Assembly (NCBI RefSeq): GCF_000017805.1
Contig: NC_009767.1
Coordinates: 1,984,001 to 2,048,000, forward strand
DNA: 64,000 nt
Source of the DNA: Roseiflexus castenholzii DSM 13941
GTDB taxonomy: Bacteria > Chloroflexota > Chloroflexia > Chloroflexales > Roseiflexaceae
Reading direction: 5' to 3'
Shown here: positions 1 through 8,551 of the stretch, piece after piece
Numbering within the stretch: the first letter of the stretch is position 1
Layout of the letters: each line of letters begins with the position of its first letter
Position numbers and translations under genes: made by a program
Notes under the pieces: model-generated
Told to the model about the DNA's origin: nothing
The model's input: only the letters and a program-made list of their open reading frames with translations
The model's database searches: none

Positions 1-892
1 TTCGGAAATCTTATGCTGAAAACAGCACAGAAAGGGGGGATTGAAGTTTCAGTGCTCTTCTGCGAGCCGAAAATTCGGAAATTTGGTCGCCCGCCACGCT
101 GAACAACCGCAAGTTCAACCGGTTTCAGTGCTCTTCTGCGAGCCGAAAATTCGGAAATGGCGCTCGGTACGGGATGGGAACTGGTGATGGCGAAGTTTCA
201 GTGCTCTTCTGCGAGCCGAAAATTCGGAAATGGTCCATCGAGCCGGGACCTGTTACATCGAAATCATGTTTCAGTGCTCTTCTGCGAGCCGAAAATTCGG
301 AAATTTCGCCATACAGACACCCCGAGCTGGTCTTGACCGATGTTTCAGTGCTCTTCTGCGAGCCGAAAATTCGGAAATGCACCAGCGCGCTGGAAAGAGT
401 CGCGCGGGGATCGGTTTCAGTGCTCTTCTGCGAGCCGAAAATTCGGAAATATGATGTCAGAGCGCTGCTCCCAGGGCTCCGGAGGCTCGTTTCAGTGCTC
501 TTCTGCGAGCCGAAAATTCGGAAATTCGGATTGCGGCGCTGCCGGATGAAATACAGCTCGACGTTTCAGTGCTCTTCTGCGAGCCGAAAATTCGGAAATC
601 GGATAGTCGCGGGGTTAGCCTTGATGCACTAGTGGGTTTCAGTGCTCTTCTGCGAGCCGAAAATTCGGAAATAGATATGCGCGCAAGCGTCACGAGACGA
701 CGCAAGCGGTTTCAGTGCTCTTCTGCGAGCCGAAAATTCGGAAATATTGCGGTCAAACGCGCTATCGGACGCGGCTAGTTTGTTTCAGTGCTCTTCTGCG
801 AGCCGAAAATTCGGAAATTCGGTCGCAATCATCAATAGACGCACACGCGCAAAAAGTTTCAGTGCTCTTCTGCGAGCCGAAAATTCGGAAAT
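1..892 (-). CRISPR. CRISPR array, right-hand (probably leader-proximal) end
   Basis: Twelve identical 37-bp repeats start at 46, 122, 195, 268, 342, 414, 489, 563, 636, 709, 782 and 856. A further repeat is cut by the window edge (1-9). The spacers are unique and 35-39 bp long. On the minus strand the repeat begins ATTTCCGA and ends CACTGAAAC; a GAAAC 3' end is typical of many type I/III repeats, so I read the crRNA strand as minus. The repeat contains a short CCGA/TCGG stem. No degenerate terminal repeat is seen at the right end, which agrees with that end being leader-proximal. There are no cas genes in the window, so the type cannot be assigned. Confidence 0.97.
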
Positions 893-987
893 CCCGTCTT
901 CGATGTTCTTCTCTACCCTGGGGATCTATCGCAACGACAACGTTTCATCGTTCTTGAGCCTTCCTGCTGCGTCGCCGCAACGGACAA

Positions 988-1016
988 ATTATAACATGAA
1001 CAGGCGCGTTTCGCAA
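988..1016 (-). promoter_or_regulatory. Probable CRISPR leader promoter
   Basis: On the minus strand a -35-like TTGCGA (1016-1011) and a perfect TATAAT (993-988) are separated by exactly 17 bp, with a TG one base upstream of the -10 (extended -10). Transcription would start near 981 and run through a roughly 90-nt leader into the repeat at 892. Confidence 0.6.
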
Positions 1017-1316
1017 CTCGATTTTTGTGCGAAAACCGTGTCAAGTTGCGAGGCGTTCATCTTCCCTTCTTGAAGCGGCAAATAGCTCTAGAAACTCTTG
1101 ACATGCCGGTTCGGGAACACGGCGTTTGAGGCATGTTGTTGGCGAGTTGCGAAAGCATCACTCCAAACGCCTGTCAGCGATCCCTTTCTCCCCGCTCTAT
1201 GTCGCCGATCCGCCGTCGTCGATCTGCGCGGCAACTTGCATGGAGCTGCCGGGAGTTGGGGCAAAATACCTGGTTGCACGTCGCGGTTGCGTTGCACTCC
1301 TGGCGGTGTCGCGGTA
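1017..1316. other. Intergenic, nothing recognised
   Basis: This is unique-looking sequence between the CRISPR leader and the 37-bp tandem array. Short reading frames exist on both strands, but none has a convincing ribosome binding site or recognisable protein. Confidence 0.4.
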
Positions 1317-1567
1317 CCGCGAGATGAATCTCGCGCTACGTTTCGCTGCTGCACCGCGAGATGAATCTCGCGCTACGTTTCGCTGCTGCACCGCGAGATG
1401 AATCTCGCGCTACGTTTCGCTGCGGCGCCGCGAGATGAATCTCGCGCTACGTTTCGCTGCTGCACCGCGAGATGAATCTCGCGCTACGTTTCGCTGCTGC
1501 ACCGCGAGATGAATCTCGCGCTACGTTTCGCTGCGGCGCCGCGAGATGAATCTCGCGCTACGTTTCG
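1317..1567. repeat. Tandem array, 7 units of 37 bp with hairpin core
   Basis: Units start at 1317, 1354, 1391, 1428, 1465, 1502 and 1539 and are nearly identical; only a few bases between the cores vary. Each holds the perfect inverted repeat GCGAGAT-GA-ATCTCGC. Read on the minus strand, the core and its left flank (GTAGCGCGAGATTCATCTCGC without the first base) match the core of the 53-bp array at 54343-55821. The array lies immediately downstream of leuB. Confidence 0.9.
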
Positions 1568-1595
1568 GTTGTGATGCACTCTTGTCTCTCGCCTC

Positions 1596-2717
1596 TCACC
1601 TCTCGCTTCTCGCCTCTTCCCTCTCGATCCACGCTGCAACAGCCGCCCCAACCTCGGTAGTTGTGGCGCTGCGCTCTCCGGGCATTGCGATGTCGCCGGT
1701 GATGATGCCTTCCTCCAGGGTGCGCCAGACTGCGGTTTCTACGGCGCGCGCTTCGTCTTCCAGTCCCAGTGAGTGGCGGAGCAACAGCGCAACGCTCAGG
1801 ATAGTCGCCAGTGGATTGGCGATCCCTTTGCCGGCGATGTCGGGCGCCGAGCCGTGGATGGGTTCGTATAACCCCATCTGCGTGCCTCTTCCGTTGTTGC
1901 CCGGCGCGCCGAGCGAGGCAGAGGGGAGCATGCCCATCGAGCCTGCCAGCATCGAGGCTTCATCGGTCAGAATATCGCCGAACATGTTTTCGGTCACGAT
2001 GACGTCGAAGTCCATTGGACGACGAATGAGGTGCATGGCGCAGGCATCGACCAGCATGTGTTCGATCTGAACATCGGGGAATTCGGCGCGCATCAGGCGC
2101 GTTGTGACGCTGCGCCATAGTCGTGAGGTCTCCAGAACGTTCGCTTTGTCTACCGAAGTCAGTTTTTTGCGCCGGTTGCGCGCAAGAGTTGCCGCCACGC
2201 GCACAATGCGTTCGATCTCGGCAGAGGTGTAGACGCACTCGTCGTAGGCGCTTTCACCGCCGTCCATCGTCGTGTCACGCCCTTTTTCGCCAAAGTAGAT
2301 GCCGCCGGTCAGTTCACGCACCACCAGGAGGTCAACGCCTTGCAATCGCTCCGGACGCAGCGGCGAGGCGGCGATCAGACGCGGATGGAGCGTCACCGGT
2401 CGCAGGTTGGCGAATAGTCCAAGCGCTTTGCGAATGCCGAGCAATCCCTGTTCCGGGCGCACCGGCGCTTCCGGGTTGTCCCACTTCGGTCCGCCGACTG
2501 CACCGAGGAGCACGGCGTCCGACTCGCGGCACAGGTGGAGCGTTTCGTCAGGAAGCGCCGTGCCAGTTGCGTCGATGGCGCAGCCGCCGATCAATGCCTC
2601 GCGTATCTCGAAGGTGTGCCCGAATCGCGTGCCGACAGCGCGTAATACGCGCATTCCCTCCGCCACCACCTCTGGTCCAATCCCGTCGCCGGGAAGCGCA
2701 GTGATAACCGCATGCAT
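1596..2717 (-). CDS. leuB: 3-isopropylmalate dehydrogenase LeuB
   Basis: 373 aa, full length for the family. It performs the NAD-dependent oxidative decarboxylation of 3-isopropylmalate in leucine synthesis. The N-terminus reads ITALPGDGIGPEV. A substrate/cofactor region GAVGGPKWDNP, the RELTGGIYFG motif and the metal-binding region with ENMFGDILTDE are all present. The ATG at 2717 is preceded by GGAG at a normal distance. It is the last gene of the leuCD-leuB run but is separated from the UPF0114 gene by 428 bp holding two copies of a mobile repeat; the nearer copy begins 13 bp upstream of the start codon. Either it has its own promoter or that promoter lies inside the repeat. Confidence 0.97.
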   Translation of the reverse strand: MHAVITALPGDGIGPEVVAEGMRVLRAVGTRFGHTFEIREALIGGCAIDATGTALPDETLHLCRESDAVLLGAVGGPKWDNPEAPVRPEQGLLGIRKALGLFANLRPVTLHPRLIAASPLRPERLQGVDLLVVRELTGGIYFGEKGRDTTMDGGESAYDECVYTSAEIERIVRVAATLARNRRKKLTSVDKANVLETSRLWRSVTTRLMRAEFPDVQIEHMLVDACAMHLIRRPMDFDVIVTENMFGDILTDEASMLAGSMGMLPSASLGAPGNNGRGTQMGLYEPIHGSAPDIAGKGIANPLATILSVALLLRHSLGLEDEARAVETAVWRTLEEGIITGDIAMPGERSATTTEVGAAVAAWIEREEARSER

Positions 2718-2730
2718 GTCGTGCTCCGTC

Positions 2731-2855
2731 TACCAATTACCCGTGAACATCCGGCATGGTCACCCCGAGCAGCGCGAGGGGTCGTGCGCGACCCGCTCAG
2801 ATTCCGCGCTGCGCTCGGAATGACAAGAATGTGGCATCTTCAATCGTCATTGGTA
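2731..2855. mobile_element. TA-flanked foldback repeat (MITE-like), copy A
   Basis: About 125 bp, bounded by TACCAATTAC and GTCATTGGTA, which are near-perfect terminal inverted repeats ending in TA. The interior is imperfectly self-complementary (CACCCCGAGC against GCTCGGAATGAC). Five further copies occur in the window (2908, 19747, 19913, 30882, 47431). There is no coding capacity. It sits directly upstream of leuB. Confidence 0.75.
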
Positions 2856-2907
2856 TGGGTCCTGTCGGCTCAGGCGCCCACAAGGAAGCGCCCCGACGCC
2901 TGCCTGG

Positions 2908-3131
2908 CGCCAATGACCTGTGAACATCCGGCATGGTCACCCCGAGCAGCGCGAGGGGTCGTGTGCGACCCGCTCAGATTCCGCGCTGCGTTTACCCTGA
3001 GCGAAGCGAAGGGCTCGGAATGACACGCATGCGGCTTTGCCCGACTGGGCGGCCCTTGCAAACGCCTTTATGTCAGATTCCGCGCTGCGCTCGGAATGAC
3101 AAGAATGTGGCATCTTCAATCGTCATTGGTA
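2908..3131. mobile_element. MITE-like repeat, copy B (expanded)
   Basis: It has the same ends as copy A (CCAATGACC at the left, GTCATTGGTA at the right) but is 224 bp long. The interior carries the extra CCCTGAGCGAAGCG module seen in copies D and F, plus about 70 bp in which part of the element is repeated. It looks like a copy that suffered an internal duplication or recombination with another copy. Confidence 0.6.
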
Positions 3132-3145
3132 GTCTATCTTTTATC

Positions 3146-3622
3146 CTACTCTTTGTCCTTTTTGCTTTTCTGACCGAGAAAAAAGGTCAGCGCAACGATG
3201 ATTAGCGCTGCGCCGCCGCCGGAAATCAGCAGGTTTGTCTCACCGTTCCAGCTGGTGAATTGTCCAAGAAATCCAACACCGATGACGACGATGATAACGC
3301 CGATCAGTTTGTCTTTCAGATCGTCAAGGGTGTGGATTTCGAGCCACGACGGCACCGGCACCCGGTCGTCGATGAACAATTCGTACAATCCCAGTGCAAC
3401 GATGTACAGTACCGTCGCCAGCAGGAAGATGTCGGTGATCTCGATGAAACTCAGCAACAGATTTTTGGCGACTTTTGAGGTGAACTCACCTTTTGAAAAA
3501 ATGTCGCGTATGACGACATACGTTTCGATGGCGCCAAACAGGATTAGCGCCGTTGTTGCGACGAGTGTGACCAGTACCGCCACGAGAATAATGTAGCGCA
3601 CCAGTCCAATCAGGCGCGTCAT
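3146..3622 (-). CDS. UPF0114/YqhA-family membrane protein
   Basis: 158 aa integral membrane protein with about four hydrophobic segments: near residues 10-35, 55-80, 105-125 and 130-150. The central signature ALGLYELFIDD...VPSWLEIHTLDDLKDKLIGVI is characteristic of the UPF0114 (YqhA) family, whose function is unknown. The start codon follows the leuD stop by only 6 bp, so the two genes are probably co-translated. A leucine-pathway role is only suggested by position. The strongly charged C-terminus (QKSKKDKE) would lie in the cytoplasm or periplasm. Confidence 0.85.
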   Translation of the reverse strand: MTRLIGLVRYIILVAVLVTLVATTALILFGAIETYVVIRDIFSKGEFTSKVAKNLLLSFIEITDIFLLATVLYIVALGLYELFIDDRVPVPSWLEIHTLDDLKDKLIGVIIVVIGVGFLGQFTSWNGETNLLISGGGAALIIVALTFFLGQKSKKDKE

Positions 3623-3628
3623 GGGGTG

Positions 3629-4243
3629 TCAACTCCTGGCAGTGGTGACAACGCGCGGTGGATGCGCAGATTCATATGCACTGATGGCATCTTCTTCGTT
3701 CAGCAGAAAACCCATCTGATCGATGCCTTGCAGCAGGCAATGTTTGGTGAACGGATCGATAGGAAAGCGCGCCTGCCGTCCGTCGGGAAGCGTCACCGTC
3801 TGCGTCGCCAGGTCAATGATTACTTCGGTGGTCGGGTCTTCTTCGAAGAGACTGACCAATTGCTGCCAGGTTTCCTCGTCCGTCTGGACGGTCAACAGCC
3901 CGTTTTTCAGGGCATTATTGCGAAAGATGTCGGCAAAGGAGGGACTGATAACCGCCTTGAAGCCGTACCCCTGAAGCGCCCAGGGCGCGTGCTCACGTGA
4001 CGAGCCGCAACCGAAGTTTCGTCCGGCGACCAGGATCGTCGCTCCCTGCGCCTCTGGACGGTTGAGAACGAAATCGGGGTTGGGCTTGCCCTCGGCGTCG
4101 AAGCGCCAGGCATAGAACAATCCCTCCGCCAGACCTGATTTGTCGGTGACTTTGAGATAGCGGGCAGGAATGATCTGATCGGTGTCGATATCGTGCGCTG
4201 GCAGGGCGACAATACGCCCGGTGATGATTGAGATGGGATGCAT
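3629..4243 (-). CDS. leuD: 3-isopropylmalate dehydratase small subunit LeuD
   Basis: 204 aa. It is the swivel-domain partner of LeuC in the isomerisation of 2- to 3-isopropylmalate. HDIDTDQIIPARYL near the N-terminus and the NFGCGSSREHAPWAL motif are diagnostic. The ATG at 4243 was chosen because AGGAG lies 6 nt upstream and homologues begin here; an in-frame ATG 19 codons upstream would add a non-homologous extension. leuC ends 89 bp upstream. Confidence 0.96.
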   Translation of the reverse strand: MHPISIITGRIVALPAHDIDTDQIIPARYLKVTDKSGLAEGLFYAWRFDAEGKPNPDFVLNRPEAQGATILVAGRNFGCGSSREHAPWALQGYGFKAVISPSFADIFRNNALKNGLLTVQTDEETWQQLVSLFEEDPTTEVIIDLATQTVTLPDGRQARFPIDPFTKHCLLQGIDQMGFLLNEEDAISAYESAHPPRVVTTARS

Positions 4244-4332
4244 AGTGTGCTCCTGGATGAGAACTGAGGGGCGGGTAGGGGTTAAGTTCGTGGAACTCAT
4301 TGCTCGAACCTCTGATCCCTCATCCCTGACCC

Positions 4333-5751
4333 CTATCCCACATATTTCCGCGGATCAGCGACAACGCCTTCGATGGCGGATGCAACGGCGGTGAGCGGGC
4401 TGGCAAGAAGCGTGCGCGCGCCGGGTCCCTGGCGCCCCTCGAAGTTGCGGTTGCTAGTCGAGACAGCATATTTGCCCGGCGGAACCTTGTCGTCGTTCAT
4501 GCCGAGGCAGGCAGAGCAGCCGGCTTCGCGCCATTCGGCGCCTGCCTCGCGGAAAATACGGTCCAGTCCTTCGGCTTCCGCCTGCTTCTTCACCTGCTGC
4601 GAGCCGGGCACGACCATCATGCGCACGCCTTCGGCGATCTTGCGCCCTTTCAGCACACTCGCCGCCATGCGGAGGTCCGAAATGCGCGAGTTGGTGCAAC
4701 TACCCAGGAAGACGACATCGACCTTTTGACCGAGTAGCGGTTGACCGGGTCGCAGGTCCATATAGCGCAGCGCCTTGTCGAGCGCCTGGCGCGCTGCCTG
4801 ATCGGGCAGTTCCTCCGGTGTCGGGATGCGACCGTCAATCGGTATCCCCATGCCGGGGTTGGTGCCGTAGGTGATCATCGGCGTCAGTTGCGATGCATCC
4901 AGGGTGATCGTCCGGTCGTACACCGCGCCATCGTCGGTCGGCAGAGTGCGCCAGTATGCCACGGCCTCGTCCCATGCTGCGCCTTTCGGCGCGAAGGGGC
5001 GCCCGGCAATGTACTGGAACGTCGTGTCATCGGGCGCAATCATCCCGGCGCGCGCGCCGCCTTCGATTGACATGTTGCAGATCGTCATGCGCTCTTCCAT
5101 CGAGAGCGCGCGGATTGCCTCGCCGGTGTACTCGAACACATGCCCGACGCCGGCGCCGACGCCGTATCGCGCAATGATCGCCAGAATAATGTCCTTGGCA
5201 GTCACTCCCGGCTTCAGGCGACCATCGACGCGCACCTCCATCGTTTTGGGGCGGTTCTGGATCAGGCATTGCGTCGCCAGGACGTGCGCGACTTCCGAGG
5301 TGCCGATGCCGAACGCCAGCGCACCAAAAGCGCCGTGGGTGCTGGTGTGGCTATCACCACAGACGATGGTCATGCCGGGTTGGGTCAACCCCTGCTCAGG
5401 ACCGATGACGTGGACGATCCCCTGGCGCTCGCTGCCAAGCGCGAAGAGCGGGATGCCGAAATCGGCGCAGTTCTGTTCGAGTTGGCGAAGTTGCGCCGCC
5501 GCCTGCGCATCGACCACCGGAATGATCCCATCCGGTCCGCGCGGCGTGGTTGGGGTCGAGTGGTCCATCGTCGCCAGCGTGCGATCCGGACGGCGGACTT
5601 TCAACCCGCGCCGGCGTAGTTCGGTGAATGCCTGGGGCGAGGTTACTTCGTGAATGAGATGGAGATCGATGTAAAGCACCGCAGGCGTTTCCGCCGTTTG
5701 CGGGCGCACGATGTGGGTGTCCCAGATTTTGTCGAACAGTGTGCGAGGCAT
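4333..5751 (-). CDS. leuC: 3-isopropylmalate dehydratase large subunit LeuC
   Basis: 472 aa [4Fe-4S] dehydratase subunit. It starts MPRTLFDKIWDTH, contains HEVTSPQAF and the CGDSHTSTHGAFG motif, and carries the cluster cysteines in FLGSCTNSRISDLR and AGCSACLGMN. The ATG at 5751 is the family start; upstream in-frame codons add 32 unrelated residues. Together with LeuD it catalyses the second step of leucine synthesis, and possibly citramalate isomerisation in the CimA route to isoleucine. Confidence 0.97.
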   Translation of the reverse strand: MPRTLFDKIWDTHIVRPQTAETPAVLYIDLHLIHEVTSPQAFTELRRRGLKVRRPDRTLATMDHSTPTTPRGPDGIIPVVDAQAAAQLRQLEQNCADFGIPLFALGSERQGIVHVIGPEQGLTQPGMTIVCGDSHTSTHGAFGALAFGIGTSEVAHVLATQCLIQNRPKTMEVRVDGRLKPGVTAKDIILAIIARYGVGAGVGHVFEYTGEAIRALSMEERMTICNMSIEGGARAGMIAPDDTTFQYIAGRPFAPKGAAWDEAVAYWRTLPTDDGAVYDRTITLDASQLTPMITYGTNPGMGIPIDGRIPTPEELPDQAARQALDKALRYMDLRPGQPLLGQKVDVVFLGSCTNSRISDLRMAASVLKGRKIAEGVRMMVVPGSQQVKKQAEAEGLDRIFREAGAEWREAGCSACLGMNDDKVPPGKYAVSTSNRNFEGRQGPGARTLLASPLTAVASAIEGVVADPRKYVG

Positions 5752-5929
5752 AGTTTGTACCTTCAACCTTCCAGCCTGTAACCTGATATGATAACGCGCC
5801 TCCAGCCTGTGTCGCGCGCAGAAGCCATGCGCTGTCACCCTGAGCAAAGCGGCAGGTGGAGCGAAGAATCCCGGCAGCGCGCACAGGTCGAGATTCGTCG
5901 CTTCGCACAGAATGATGAGTCTCGTTGTT
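5752..5929. repeat. Intergenic with degenerate dispersed repeat
   Basis: Around 5830-5925 a repeat-like block contains GAGCAAAGCGGCAGG, CCCGGCAGCGCG and TCGTCGCTTCGC. Matching words occur between pheA and leuA (9440-9545). No gene is seen. Confidence 0.4.
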
Positions 5930-6859
5930 CTACGAATACGCCACTGGCGTCAGCCAGCCCCAGCGATCTTCTGTTTCGCCGGAGAAAAGACCAAAGAACG
6001 CCTTTTGGATAGCGGTGGTGATCGGACCGCGCTTGCCATTGCCGACCGGCAATTTATCGACCGAGCGGATCGGCGTCACCTCAGCCGCTGTGCCGGTAAA
6101 GAAGAGTTCGTCCGCCAGGTAGAGCATTTCGCGCGGCAGGTTTTGCTCGCGCACCTCATACCCCATCTGGCGCGCCAGTGTGATCACTGCATCGCGGGTA
6201 ATGCCGGGCAGAAGCGCCGCCGTCACCGGCGGCGTATAGATGACGCCGTCGCGAATGAGGAACAGGTTTTCGCCCGATCCTTCGGAGAGCCAGCCATGCA
6301 CATCGAGCGCGATGCCTTCGGCATAGCCGTTGCGTGCCGCTTCCATCACAATGAGTTGTGACGACAGATAGTTGCCGCCAGCCTTCGCCATCGCTGGCAG
6401 GGTATTCGGTGCAACCCGCTGCCAGGAGGAAACGTGGACATCCACGCCATTCTCCAAACCCTCAGCCCCCAGGTAGGCGCCCCATTCCATGGCTGCGACC
6501 ATCACCTCGACCGGCGAGCGCAGCGGGTTTAGCCCCATTTCGCCATAGCCGCGCCACACAAGCGGACGGATATAGGCGTTCGTCAACCCATTGTCACGCA
6601 CGACCGCGCGGCATGCTTCGAACAATTGCTCCGGCGTGAACGGCAGTTCCATCCGATAGATGCGGCACGAGTCGAACAGACGGCGGAGGTGCTCGCGCAA
6701 ACGAAAAATAGCAGCGCCCTGAGGCGTTTCGTAGGCGCGAATGCCCTCGAACACCGATGAACCGTAGTGCAGGGCATGTGTCATCACATGGACGGTCGCC
6801 TTTTCCCAGGCAACCATCTCGCCGTTGAACCAGATATACTTGGACTCACGAATAGGCAT
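5930..6859 (-). CDS. ilvE: Branched-chain amino-acid aminotransferase
   Basis: 309 aa fold-type IV PLP aminotransferase; it performs the last transamination to Leu, Ile and Val. The start MPIRESKYIWFNGE, the HALHYGSSVFEGIRAY motif, the Schiff-base lysine region MAKAGGNYLSSQL and the cofactor loop SEGSGENLFL are all present. An AAAGGAG ribosome site precedes the ATG. An extended -10 promoter overlaps the end of the upstream gene cimA, so it can be transcribed independently as well as by read-through. Confidence 0.95.
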   Translation of the reverse strand: MPIRESKYIWFNGEMVAWEKATVHVMTHALHYGSSVFEGIRAYETPQGAAIFRLREHLRRLFDSCRIYRMELPFTPEQLFEACRAVVRDNGLTNAYIRPLVWRGYGEMGLNPLRSPVEVMVAAMEWGAYLGAEGLENGVDVHVSSWQRVAPNTLPAMAKAGGNYLSSQLIVMEAARNGYAEGIALDVHGWLSEGSGENLFLIRDGVIYTPPVTAALLPGITRDAVITLARQMGYEVREQNLPREMLYLADELFFTGTAAEVTPIRSVDKLPVGNGKRGPITTAIQKAFFGLFSGETEDRWGWLTPVAYS

Positions 6860-6910
6860 CGGTGTTCTCCTTTCACCACGATGTGAAGCGGCGCCGTTGC
6901 GCCGGTGGTC

Positions 6911-6916
6911 ATTATA
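6911..6916 (-). promoter_or_regulatory. Extended -10 promoter for ilvE
   Basis: The minus strand reads TGATATAAT (TGnTATAAT) ending at 6911, directly abutting the cimA stop codon and about 50 nt upstream of the ilvE start. No good -35 is seen at 16-18 bp, as is usual for extended -10 promoters. Confidence 0.45.
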
Positions 6917-8527
6917 TCAGGAACGGTGCGCATTGCACGAAGCCCGCCGTCGCGCCAGCGGGAGTTCCAGGCTGTCCCACAGCGCCATAAAACTGGCTTC
7001 AATAATATTTTCCGAGCAGCCGACCGTGCTCCAGCGTTCTTCGCCGCGCGCCGATTCGATCAGCACGCGCGGTCTGGCGGCGGTGCCGAGGTGTTCATCG
7101 ACGATGCGCACCTTGTAGTCGACCAGTTGCACATCGGCGAGTTCGGGGTAGTGTGGCAGCAGCGCCTTGCGGATTGCCTTATCGAGCGCATTGACCGGTC
7201 CGTCGCCTTCGGCTGCGGTGTGCATAACCTCGTTGCCGACTTTGAGCTTGACCATTGCCTGCGAGATTATGTCGCCAGCGCCATGTTTGCTGACGACCAC
7301 CGTGAAATCGAGCAACTCGAACGGCGGTTCGTAGTCGGGCGCAGCGCGGCGCACCAGCATCTCGAACGATCCCTCCGCCGCCTCGAACTGGAAGCCACGG
7401 TTTTCCAGCTCTTTGATCCGTTGCAATACCACCCGTTCGTTCCCGTTCAGATCAAGCCCCAGTTCCTGCGCGCGCATCCGCACATTCCCGCGCCCCGACA
7501 GTTCACTGACGACCACCCGCATCCGATTGCCGACCAGTTCCGGGTCGATGTGCTGGTAACTGTCCGGCACTTTGGCGACGGCGGCAACGTGGATGCCACC
7601 TTTGTGCGCGAATGCGGAGTGTCCAACGAATGGCGCGTGGGTGTCGGGGTTGAGGTTGGCGACGGCGGCGACATAGTGCGACACCTCGGTCAGGCGGCGA
7701 AGTTGTTCGGGGGTAATGCAGCGGTAGCCGAGTTTCAGTTGCAGATTAGCGATGAGCGGGATCAGGTCCATATTGCCGCACCGTTCGCCATAGCCGTTGA
7801 TCGTGCCCTGGACGTGGACGCATCCTGCGCGCACGGCGGCAAGCGCGTTGGCGACTGCCAGCGCGCCGTCGTTGTGGGTGTGGATGCCGAGGGTAGGACC
7901 ACGCCCTGCTGCGCCGTTGCTAAACCCTTCGTTTGCCAGGCGGCGCTGCACCGCCTGCACGATTTCGGTCACTTCGTGCGGCAGGCTGCCGCCATTCGTA
8001 TCGCACAGCACCAGGCAGTCGGCGCCGGCGTGCGCGGCTGCGGTCAGGGTTGCCAGCGCATACGCGGCATCCAGTTTATAGCCGTCGAAGAAGTGCTCCG
8101 CGTCGTAGACGACCTCCTTACCGCGCTCCTTGAAATATGCGACGCTTTCGGCGATCATTGCCAGATTCTCCTGGCGTGTCGTTTCGAGCACCTGCTCGAC
8201 ATGCAGGGTCGAACTCTTGCCGACGAGCGTTACCACCGGCGTCTCGGCAGCAACAAGCGCCTGGATATTGGCGTCGGTATCACAGGTGGCGTCGGCGCGG
8301 CGGGTGCTGCCGAAGGCGGCGACTCTCGCGTGGCGCAGGTCGGCACGGCGGATGCGCTGAAAGAACTCGGCATCTTTGGGATTCGAGCCGGGCCATCCGC
8401 CTTCGATGTAGTGAACGCCGAGCAGGTCGAGTTCGCGCGCGATCTTCAGTTTGTCTTCGACGGAAAGCGATAACCCTTCGCGCTGCGTTCCGTCGCGGAG
8501 AGTCGTATCGTAGAGCAGAATCTGCAT
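6917..8527 (-). CDS. cimA: (R)-citramalate synthase CimA
   Basis: 536 aa member of the DRE-TIM metallolyase family. It condenses pyruvate and acetyl-CoA to citramalate, giving 2-oxobutyrate for isoleucine without threonine. YDTTLRDGTQREGLSLSVEDK at the N-terminus, the GGWPGSNPKD loop, the CDTNGGSLPHEV motif and IHTHNDGALAVANA fit CimA (longer type) rather than LeuA. A C-terminal regulatory LeuA-dimer domain follows from about residue 395. The pheA stop lies 24 bp upstream, suggesting one transcript. leuA, its paralogue, is one gene further upstream. Confidence 0.94.
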   Translation of the reverse strand: MQILLYDTTLRDGTQREGLSLSVEDKLKIARELDLLGVHYIEGGWPGSNPKDAEFFQRIRRADLRHARVAAFGSTRRADATCDTDANIQALVAAETPVVTLVGKSSTLHVEQVLETTRQENLAMIAESVAYFKERGKEVVYDAEHFFDGYKLDAAYALATLTAAAHAGADCLVLCDTNGGSLPHEVTEIVQAVQRRLANEGFSNGAAGRGPTLGIHTHNDGALAVANALAAVRAGCVHVQGTINGYGERCGNMDLIPLIANLQLKLGYRCITPEQLRRLTEVSHYVAAVANLNPDTHAPFVGHSAFAHKGGIHVAAVAKVPDSYQHIDPELVGNRMRVVVSELSGRGNVRMRAQELGLDLNGNERVVLQRIKELENRGFQFEAAEGSFEMLVRRAAPDYEPPFELLDFTVVVSKHGAGDIISQAMVKLKVGNEVMHTAAEGDGPVNALDKAIRKALLPHYPELADVQLVDYKVRIVDEHLGTAARPRVLIESARGEERWSTVGCSENIIEASFMALWDSLELPLARRRASCNAHRS

Positions 8528-8551
8528 GCCTGGCTCCTCATATGTTTCAGA

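Noticed and set aside
174..778. Overlapping reading frames with repeated VSVLFCEPKIRK / FSALLRAENSEI words
   Set aside because: These are translations of the CRISPR repeats in three frames; the repeats and unique spacers explain them completely.
1086..1110. TTGACA at 1097 as a rightward promoter
   Set aside because: No -10 element at suitable distance and no gene downstream on that strand.
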